64,000 nt of DNA from Owenia fusiformis (taxonomy: Eukaryota > Annelida > Polychaeta > Sabellida > Oweniidae), in the NCBI GenBank assembly GCA_903813345.2, contig CAIIXF020000224.1, positions 38,001 through 102,000 on the forward strand. The letters run 5' to 3'. This document shows, piece by piece, positions 54,973 to 64,000 of the stretch. The translations under genes were made by a program, and so were the position numbers. Positions within the stretch are counted from its first letter, which is position 1; the number at the start of each line of letters is the position of its first letter. The notes beneath the pieces were generated by a model. It did no database searches, was not told where the DNA came from, and was given only the letters and a program-made list of their open reading frames with translations.

Positions 54973-55751
54973 TATCCGAAACGGATAACATCTGGCCACT
55001 CAGACAAACAATCGCAGACATAGGCTAAGCTTGTTTATTTAACAGATAGATTTGTTGACTTACCGATCCGTATTTCAATCTCCGGGAAGACGTTCTTTTC
55101 ACTTTGTATTTGCGTGCAGTGTTATATAAGTTGATACTTTTGTTCAAAAATGTACTTTTAATGGCCATTTTATGCCTTTTATTTTCAAATTATGTTTTGT
55201 TTTGATGTCAGTGTGAAAAGTCAAGAAACGTCAACCCCGACTTTTAATCAAAAAATGTTGGTTAATCACTTATGGCAAATCACAAGGTTGATGATGTCAA
55301 CGGACCATGATCGTGGAAGGCTATCAATATCAGGTGTATATCGCATAGAAAATAAATATAGCTAATTTTTCGCACTGATATGATGATGACTATTCTGTCG
55401 AATCGGGTAGATATTTCTCAGTTTTTTTCCGGTAGTAAAACTATTCATTTCTATCAATTTTACAAACGGGGTCCTTTGAATGCACATTAAAACTATAAAA
55501 GTATTTATTGGGCGTACATACTCGTTCTGTCATGTTACTAACATTTCATTTGCAAGTTGTCCACATATTAATCCGGCGTTTTGTTTAATCAAATTTCCCG
55601 CCCCTTGAGGTTTCCGACTGTAAAACTTAATATTTAATACTAAACAATGCATCAGTTAATATTTTCATAATACAAATTTTCCATTTTTATTTCTCTGATA
55701 GATAAAGTCTCATTTTGAATCTGTTCGTGTATTAAAGAGTATGCTTTTATA
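54973..55751. other. Non-coding spacer
   Basis: Nothing recognised. Confidence 0.4.
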
Positions 55752-55893
55752 ATGCCGTGGTCACATTTGCTCAGATTTTCAGCACCGGCGCCCGGCCGAT
55801 GAGTATTTTGTTCAAAATTGTATTCAATTCTGAACAAAATACTCAATCGGCCGGGCGCCGTAATGAAAATCGGAGCAAATGTTACCAAGTCAT
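55752..55893. mobile_element. 142-bp GC-rich foldback MITE, second full copy
   Basis: Same length and hairpin design as 52,564-52,705 (CGGCGCCCGGCCGATGAGT ... ACTCAATCGGCCGGGCGCCG), with some decay of the outer ends. Confidence 0.85.
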
Positions 55894-56308
55894 AACTGAT
55901 GAAAAATCGAATGAGAACATGAACATGGATAATAGGGGCACTATTACGCTGCGTGCAGAGTCTAATTATAAACTACGAGAAGACGAAACTCTCATTTAAG
56001 AAGTGAAGTCGAACAAATGCAAAGGGTAGGGCACTATAGAAGGGGATCATATAAAAGCAGATCTATTTCACAACGCCTTTAACTTTTGTTCTTCAACTGT
56101 TGCCCTTTGTGCATTTCAAAAATAAAATATCTTAATCTGATTTGTTCCACCTTTCTTTTCGCTCAGTTCTGCAATATTATGTCCATATGTTGTTTAGGAT
56201 TATGTCATTTGCGAAATAGCTGTAAGACATTATGAGAATGAATATGGGAGTTTCCACGATAATGTTGTTCACATGATTTTATACACATACCTGCATAACA
56301 ATCGGAGA
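55894..56308. other. Non-coding; second half of a dispersed direct repeat
   Basis: 55,951-56,029 matches 48,321-48,398. Nothing else recognised. Confidence 0.45.
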
Positions 56309-56980
56309 CAGAAGTCTTAATATTGTCCAATAAAAAAATAAGAATCTAACATTTAATGATAAAAAAAGGATTAATTGCTTAGTTCTCTTTGTTTTAGTCT
56401 TTGTTTTCTTAAATGCGGAAGTGTACCAACATCACCTAGATTACATAAGAGATCATCTAACAGTCTAAAATTGCTTTTAAATGCAAGTTAATGCATTCCA
56501 ACCAAAATTTGTATACCTGTAATTTGGGGGGAGCGATGTTACATCACATAACCACAACGTTCATATAGAAATATACAATAAGCATGTCCGTATAAAAGCT
56601 AAAATTATAAAAACTCATTTCAAAGTCATTCTGTTCATGGAAGCCTCAAGTTATGAAAAACAATGCTAAACACTCAAACAAATCGACTTGATTACCTTTG
56701 AAAACTTCTTGAGAGGAAATGGACAAGTGTATTTTTCTAACTCATTAGAACGTCTGTCTGATTGAAATACTATTTTTTAAATACAAACATAAATGATTTA
56801 ATCTTGGTCAGAAGTCTGAACATTGTCCAACAAAATAATAAGAATCTAACATTAAATGATTACAAAAGGATTAATTGCTATATAGTCTTTGTCTTAGTCT
56901 TTGTTTTTCTAACGGCGGAAGTGTACCAACATCACCTTGATTACAGAAGAGATCATCTAACAGTCTAAAATTGCTTTTAA
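56309..56980 (+). repeat. 170-bp direct repeats 500 bp apart
   Basis: 56,309-56,481 and 56,809-56,980 share CAGAAGTCT, TAAGAATCTAACATT, GCGGAAGTGTACCAACATCA and GATCATCTAACAGTCTAAAA, about 88% identical by eye. The spacing would suit a degenerate tandem repeat or solo ends of a 0.5-kb element. Confidence 0.75.
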
Positions 56981-57826
56981 TTCCCGGGTTTTAATTACAT
57001 TTTATGTATAGACTTTTTTGCCTCTATTCTCATTTTAAAACCTGTTTCTGTTTGCTTATTTAACAATTGTGATAAATTATTCAGTTAGTGTCGAAATCAA
57101 ATTATAGTCCCCTCCTCTTTCACTGACTAAATATTAAAATAAGCCAGTCTGATTGCGAATTTACAAATCCTGTAAAAGTAGCTCCAAACCGCTTTTTAAT
57201 CAGAGAAAACAATAAGTTAATTCATCTGATTGCGAAAATACGAATCAACCTGATTATCTGATCTCCATGCTATTTGATTCGTGCATTATCTACAAGTCAG
57301 TCGGGCAAAGGTGAAATTATTTCATTTGAAAACAGAAATAAATATCAGAACCCATCTAGCATAACTATTCGGAAGAAATTCATACAAAAAATAAGGTACA
57401 CAACTGATGAAGGGTCGCACACAATGCACGCACCCCTCTCCTCCTCCTCCGTGTTTGCCCACACACGACCATATTTGACAATTTTTCTAAAAGCGTTTTC
57501 CCCGGGAATATACAGGTAGGTGTAGCGGTTGCCAGAAGTCGCACAGCTTGGGAGTCAGGGTATCCTGATCCATGCCTCAACGCCTGACGGGTCTGATATT
57601 TAGAGGGGGCGCAAGAATTATTAGGGGGCCTGGGTTAACGTGAAAGTTGCCAAAATATCCATAGGCGTAGCCAGGAGGGGGGGGGGGGGGGTGCGATAAC
57701 AATAGGCTTTATATATGCTTTAATGTTTTATTTATCATGATGCTTTTATGTAGGCTATTAATTACAGTTCTTTTTGCAATATGAAACTGGTATGCTTATG
57801 CAAATTCCGATTGGACTAATATAAAG
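56981..57826. other. Non-coding, with a G-tract element end
   Basis: Near 57,663 GGCGTAGCCAGGAGGGGG and a long G-run mark another solo end of the G/C-tract element group. No gene recognised. Confidence 0.4.
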
Positions 57827-58429
57827 CATGCCCGTAGCCAGCATTTTGTAAGGGGGGGCTCGAACCCCCCCCCCTCAACCCCCCAAAAAAAATTCCCCAT
57901 GCTAAACCAAGCCCCTTTGTATTGTAAAGGACAGTGGCGGATCTGGAAGCTAAGAAGGGGGGACCCACATTTCAAGTCAGGAAAAAATATCCGCGCTTGC
58001 GCGGAAAAACTTTTTAGGGCCCTAAGACCAAAATTTGGACCAACAATTAGAAAATCTATGGCAGGTTTTTTGAAAATTTGGCCTAACATTGGAAAAATAA
58101 GGCCCAAAAAGGTCAAGTAATGCCCAAAAAGGACCAGTCAAGAGAAAAAATTTTAGGGCCCTAAAACCAAAATTGGGGCCAAAATTTTGAAAATTAATAG
58201 CCCGTTTTTGAAAATTTGGCTTGAAATTGAAAAAATAAGGCCCAAAAGGTCAAGTAATGCCCAAAAAGGCCCACTAAAGAGGCCCTACATTATGTTTGGG
58301 CCAACATTTCTTTCCGGGCCCATCCTAGGGCTATGTTTAACAAAACACAGAGGACGATCTAAAAAAAAGAGGGAAAGGGGGGGGGGCTCGTCCGAGCCCC
58401 CAGAGCCCCCCCCCCTGGCTACGGGCCTG
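57827..58429. mobile_element. 603-bp TIR element with 5-bp TSD TAAAG
   Basis: Left CATGCCCGTAGCCAG and right CTGGCTACGGGCCTG are inverted repeats with one mismatch. TAAAG is present just outside both ends (57,822-57,826 and 58,430-58,434). Next to each end lie G- or C-tracts and GGGGGCTCG. The interior has two diverged units of about 125 bp with GGGCCCTAA, TTGAAAATTTGGC and AAGGTCAAGTAATGCCCAAA. No transposase. Confidence 0.75.
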
Positions 58430-58434
58430 TAAAG

Positions 58435-61400
58435 GGTTATTGTTTCATTATGTGGACTTGAGAAAGTCCGACATACTCATTGCTTTCAACCCAAAACTTA
58501 AAATAGGAAGTTATCAAGATCCCAAGAACACGATCGCTACTTAAACAATATGTTTGTAAAATCCCGGCGATCGAAATGCAATCAAACTTTCGCAATCAGG
58601 TGCCTAATTAGTCTTTTGATCTCTAAAGTTTTACGACTGAACGTTTCAATGAACTCGTGAGAAGCAAACGCAATCATCATATAAACATTTTTCTAGTAAA
58701 TCTAAAATAGAGTAAAACCCAGGGAAAAAGAGATCGCGTGTTCATAGGAATTAGGCATATTTCAATTTTGAAATAACAAAAGTCAGTCTCGGAAGAATTT
58801 TCCAAGCATTCCCTGCTTCGATGCGTTTTTATTGCAAGGGCCGTTTAGCGCCGATATGAATTCATTATAGGGCATTAGGGTTGTGCTTTATTTGTTTTAT
58901 TTATATAAATGTTATAAAATGTGTACGACACTTTAATGAATTATTTTTAGGGTTACAATGCATATTTGACTTTTCCCTCTAAACGTTTAAAATTCATCTT
59001 TATACTTTTCTTAGTTTGCTTCAATAAAATTAACATTGGATCCCAGACAGTTATCAAATTCTCAGACATTTGATTAAAAATATAGATATTTGTACTTCCT
59101 TTGACCAGTGGTGCTGGTGTGACTGAGATTCGAATCTAATCTGTTTCATTTTTATGTAAATTGAGAGGAATAAAGTTTTATTTTAAGCGTTTTAACAATC
59201 TTAACGTTTGGCATGCAGCTCAACTAAATACACAATCAAAGGTCAAATACAGAAATAAGAACATGCCTTTTATTTGTTATTCAAGGTCGAGCAATATCCC
59301 CATTATAAAACCAAAATAACTGCGGTTAGGTACCATATCTTGATTACAGTAAAGACAGGCCATCTCATTCTGGTATGCCAGAGCCACTCTTATCTGCCGA
59401 TTGTGGAAGGATAAAGACAAAGGGGTCGCGGCTATCGCGATGAGGCCGTCTTATATCTAGGAATTATTTCTGCCTCTCATTCCTTAAACCGGCTTCGTTA
59501 AACAGTGCCAAAATATATAAGTCGGAGCCAAAAACAAGACTATTTTTATATTTAAATCCCCTCACCTTGTCAATGTCTATGCCTGCATCTGGTTTTCCCA
59601 CCTTTGGGAGGGAGCCAATATACACATAGATTACTTACTGGCCATGGACAGGGGGGGCACAGAAACGAACATTCTGGGGTCAAAAGGGATACTTGGGGAA
59701 GGGGAGGGGTGGTGGTGAATAGTGAAGTCCGGGAGTGAAGTTAAGGGTTACTGAAATCTTTCTTTTGATATTTAGTGCTTGAATGGAGACTTGTTTCTAC
59801 TCCCCGCATTCTAGTAGAATTTAAATATTTGATCCAAAGGAGTTATTTTAAATCAAACTTGCATTCCGAGTAATTAACACTCCAAGGATTGTACCGCTTC
59901 ACTATTGTCTAAGATAATTATAATGAATTCACGGGACACTATAGTCTTCCTTTTAAACTTTAGTGGTTGGATGGAGACTTGTTTCCCCAACCCGTACACT
60001 AGTAAATTTGTAAATCTTAAATATTTGATTTAGGGAGGTATTTGCAATCCAACTCTTATGATGCAAGACTAGTCAGCCAAGACTAAATTATGAACTTATT
60101 ATCATTTAGACTATTGAGTTCATTAAATTATAATTCCATAGATATCATATTTAATCCTGTCAACACAATAATGGTATTAATTGGCATGATATGTAGTCAG
60201 AGACGGTTTAAAAAGTTGTTTAGATTAATGATAGTATTAGGAAAAATCCTAACTCAAAGTTTTTGTTCTCTCGCAATACAGAGCAAACCACTCGCCGGGC
60301 AAGCATTCTTTAAAAACGTGAAGTTTTCACCATGTTGAGCAGTTTTGAAAATTGTCCAATTTGAACCATCGCCTTGTATATTTCTGTAACTGCCCCCCCC
60401 CCCCCTTGACACTCGAGTGTAAGAATCCTTTCCACACTGTCAATGGTTTTACAAAATAGTTCATGTCAGGAAGGGGGAGGGGTGAATATGGAGAACAATC
60501 ACTGACTGCGATTTGTATGATTTAACATTATACACTTATCATCAATTCGTAAAGAATAGTTTTAAAATAAACAGCTTGTTTTATGTTATGATTGGAGTGA
60601 TGTATGCATAGAAGAATGACACTGGTTTTGAAATATCTTAATTATCCCATTGAATGAAGCCATCCGTCCCTCTGTCCATTCTTAACTCATACTAGTGGAC
60701 TGATTTGATTTAAAGGAGAAGTCTCGGTGTAGAACGTGTACACACTAATGGGAACGAATTTTACTCATTTCTATTTAGGATTCGTTCATATACTAGCGGG
60801 GCTTTAGAGCATTTACAAACGCACGAATTGTATTGTTTTAAGGCAACTTTTATGACATATAATCATTGTATTTAAAGCTGATTAATTTTAGATTATATTC
60901 GGTTCAATTTTACAAATAATGAATAGTATTACAGTATATCGAAAAATGTAAAATGATTTACATTAAATTGCGCAGACTGCAAACAATGTACATGGTTGGC
61001 GAATTTGCATGCGCGTTCTTGATAATAAGAATTAAAGGTTGAACTTAAAAATCAAACATTTTCTTTTTTAAACATAATAAATCTTTAAATCAAGAAAATA
61101 AAAATAAGATTGATGATTGAACTTTTCATAGTCAACTGCGACTGTTTCGACGCTTGTTTATTTACTTAGCTAATTAGATATGTAAAATTGTTAATGGCCG
61201 CAACGGATAATACATACATGTAAGCTGTTCGGATAAGACATTTCTATATGATTAATAACAAATCCCGGGCAGAATATTATTCAACAGTACCCGATCTTAT
61301 CAGTTATTATTCAATTTGAATAATAAATCTATTATCTCGTCGTATTGATGTTTATTATATAGTGTTTCTCGTTGTGTACCTGACCGTTAATTTTCTCATT

Positions 61401-61440
61401 TCTCATTAATATCAAAGTTCAAATTAAGGTTTTAATAGAC
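58435..61440. other. Largely single-copy non-coding DNA
   Basis: No gene or repeat recognised apart from a C-run at 60,392-60,406 and a G-rich patch at 59,650-59,715. Confidence 0.4.
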
Positions 61441-61647
61441 AACTTTCTCAGGATTCCGAATCTGAAAACAAAATTGAGATCCGACTTCCGGTTTAGAAGT
61501 TATGGGCTTCTCAAAAAAAATCCCACCGCTGCCACCAAATTGTAACAGTCTCAACCCTTTCATTAATATCAGATCTCAAAATGGTTTTGAGATAAACAAT
61601 CTAAATCTGGAGTCTTGAATTGAACTTGTTCAATTTCTCCAATCTAG
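61441..61647 (+). mobile_element. Helitron/HINE-like element, 3' end only
   Basis: About 200 bp from TTCTCAGGATTCCGAATCTG to the 3' hairpin and CTAG at 61,644-61,647, starting the second array. Confidence 0.7.
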
Positions 61648-63370
61648 TTCTTATTATTCTTTGGGAGTTTTTTCAATAACTATGAGGTATCCAGTAAGTA
61701 CCATAATACAGTTCATTTAGGTTCAGTATTTAGTTGGTGGGAAATTGGGTCAAATTTTTATCTAGGTCAAAGGTCAAGAACTAGGTCAAATCCAGTACTT
61801 TGTCACTTTTTTCGATTTTCTCAGTCGTCCTTCAATATTTTTGATCCGGTTTTTTTTCATTGTGTTCCTCATAAAAAAGTAGAAAACCTAGGGTCGATTT
61901 AGTTTTTTGGTATCTCAAACCGATTTCGAGATATCAGTGTCCGAAAACGAGGTCCAAAAATTTGGTTCTCCGAATCCAATGTCCAGGATATCAGTCTTAT
62001 AGGAAATTTTCTCAGGATTCCGAATCTGAAAACCAAATTTCGATCAGACTTCCGGTTCAGAAGTTATGGCATTTTGAAAATTCAAAAATCGCTAATTTTG
62101 GTGCCCCATGTTAATTCAATGGGAAAAAATATTTTTTTGAAGTGTAAAATACAAGATATAGACTAAGCACAGCTAAACATAATGGAAGCCCATAAAAGAA
62201 AGGGACCTCAAAACCTTCTTTTCATAAAAATTTGGACACCAAAATGCCTAGGTCAAAATCTAGGTCAAATTCAAAGTTTTTCCTTATTTTTGCGATTCTG
62301 ACACTACAGATTAATTATATTCTTCAAAATTTTGTATACATGTAGCCAAGAGTGTGCTAATAGTGTTAGCCTTTTGCCGTCAGAAAGTATTTTGCCCCAC
62401 TTTTGAAATATGGTGTCCGAAAAGTAGGTCAAAATAAAAAATTCTCCAAATTTAACGTTTGAGTTATGAATTAAGTATAGAATTTTCTCAGAAATCCGAA
62501 TCTGCAAATCAAATTTCGATCCGACTTCCTGTTCGGAAGTTATGACATTTTGAAAGCTCAAAAATCGCTAAATTTGGTGCCCCATGTTATGTCAATGGGA
62601 AAAAAGATTTTTTGTAGTGTAAAATTCGAGATATAGACTAAGTACAGCTTAAAATAATGAAAGCCTTTGAAAGAGAGGGACCGCGAAGGCTACCTAACTT
62701 CAAAATTTGGACACCAAAATCCCCAGGTCAAAATCTAGGTCAAATTCATAGTTTTTCCTTATTTTTGCGATTCTGACACTATGTTTAAATGATTTGCTTC
62801 AAAATTTTGTATACAGGTAGGAAAAAGTGTGCTAATAGTGTTAGCCTTTTGCCGTCAGAAAGTATTTCTACCAACTTTTGAGTTCTCCAAATTTAGCATA
62901 TGAGTTATGAATTAAGGGTAGAATTTTCTCAGGAATCCGAGTCTGCAAACCAAATTTCGTTCCGACTTCCGATTCGAAAGTTATGGCGTTTTGAAATTTC
63001 GAGAAAAATCGATCTGATGGTATCCTGATAGAAAGTCAAGAGTAGAGAAGAAAATATTGAAAAATGCATCCATCCTTCCTTTGTGATCCTATCGTATCCT
63101 TCTTATCTACCTTTCCTTCATATCCTCTCCTTCCTATCCTTCCTATTCTATTCCTTCTTCATATTCTATTCTATCATTCTTTCCTATTCTATCCTATCGT
63201 TCCTTCCTATTCTAGCCTATCCTTCCTTCCTTTTTCATCCATCCATCCATCCATCTTTTTCTGGATGACTCAGCTTATTTTGGATGACTCGGCTTATTCT
63301 GGATGACTCGGCCAAAAAAAGTCTAGATCTGGAGTCTGAAATTGAACTTCGTTCAATTTCCAAAGTCTAG
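61648..63370 (+). mobile_element. Helitron/HINE-like element, no 5' hairpin
   Basis: Starts TTCTTATTATTCTT directly after the previous CTAG, is close in sequence to 39,924-40,870, has TATCC/CCATCC microsatellites (63,065-63,260) and ends at CTAG 63,367-63,370. Confidence 0.75.
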
Positions 63371-64000
63371 TTATTCTTTCTTTCTTTCTTTGCACGTTTT
63401 CTCAGCAACTAGAAGAGCTTACTTTAACCCACTTACATGGCTAACATAGCCCATCGACCTAGTTTCTGGGAAATTAGGTCAACTTTTTATCTAGGTCAAA
63501 GGTTAAGAACTAGGTCAAATGTTACATTTTTAACATTCTGTCAATTATCTTCGTCATTATTTATCAAAACACCTAGATGTAAATTTTATTGTGTAGCTTA
63601 GAAAAAAACAAATCGAGAGAGTGCCATCCGTTTTTTGATTACTCTTACCGATTTTAAGATATGGCATCCGGAAAGTAGGTCAAACTAAAAAGTTCTCCAA
63701 AGTTAGCATATAAGCTATGAAATAAGTGTACCATTTTCTCAGGAATCCGAATCTGCAAACCAAATTTCAATCCGACTTCCAGTTCGAAAGTTATGGAGTT
63801 TTGAAAGCTCAAAAATCACGAAATTTGTGTCCAATGTTAAGTCAATGGGAAAAAAAAGATTTTTTTGAAGTGTAAAATACGAGATATAGACTGAGTATAG
63901 CTTAGCATAATGAATGCCTACACAAGAATGGGACCTCAAAAGCTACCTAGCATCAAAATTTGGACATCAAAATGCCTAGGTCAAATTTATAGTTTTTCCT
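63371..64000 (+). mobile_element. Helitron/HINE-like element, continues past the window
   Basis: Starts TTATTCTTTCTTTC then GCACGTTTTCTCAG, as in the 47,087 unit, and is cut by the window end inside the body. Confidence 0.7.

Noticed and set aside
57796-58116. 106-codon minus-strand frame and two plus-strand frames inside the 603-bp element
   Set aside because: They arise from the internal 125-bp repeats and G/C tracts; both strands are open and no transposase motif is present.

Overview
The window looks like intergenic and intronic DNA from an animal nuclear genome, most likely a marine lophotrochozoan such as a bivalve mollusc. The grounds are strong A+T richness, no operon-like coding, spliced exons with GT/AG borders, and abundant animal-type mobile elements (piggyBac, LINE, Ty3/Gypsy, many MITEs, Helitron-like elements). 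Variable central tandem repeats next to microsatellites, as in oyster pearl/HINE elements, and a (ACGG)n-tailed repeat fit this. The species cannot be named from sequence alone.

Layout. 0-5.3 kb: a TIR element, a foldback of short repeats and a 145-bp tandem repeat. 5.3-6.75 kb: one complete copy of the main family of the window, a Helitron/HINE-like element. 6.8-7.24 kb: a minus-strand exon resembling a ricin-type beta-trefoil lectin. 7.37-9.17 kb: an inverted-repeat element. 9.6-10.5 kb: a decayed Ty3/Gypsy integrase. 12.8-17.6 kb: CACGTG palindromes, then a tandem satellite-like array flanked by inverted arms. 20.1-20.5 kb: a MITE. 22.36-28.4 kb: a tandem array (family S, net period about 568 bp) into which a 3,059-bp piggyBac and a 5'-truncated LINE have inserted separately. 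29.2-37.1 kb: a minus-strand region with very short phase-0 exons coding charged E/K/R peptides, carrying a 3.03-kb tandem duplication about 99.7% identical. 37.06-47.56 kb and 61.44-64.0 kb: head-to-tail arrays of the Helitron/HINE-like element. 47.6-61.4 kb: mostly single-copy DNA with at least six small inverted-repeat elements.

Likely host coding DNA is limited to the lectin-like exon, the micro-exon cluster and, tentatively, two exon-like frames at 29.2-29.5 and 36.7-37.06 kb. The recognisable enzymes (piggyBac transposase, LINE reverse-transcriptase tail, Gypsy integrase) are broken. The most interesting signals are the micro-exon cassette gene with exon-level duplications at two ages, and the Helitron-like family whose arrays record repeated rolling-circle-style amplification. 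All similarity statements are by eye from the bases; no database search was possible.
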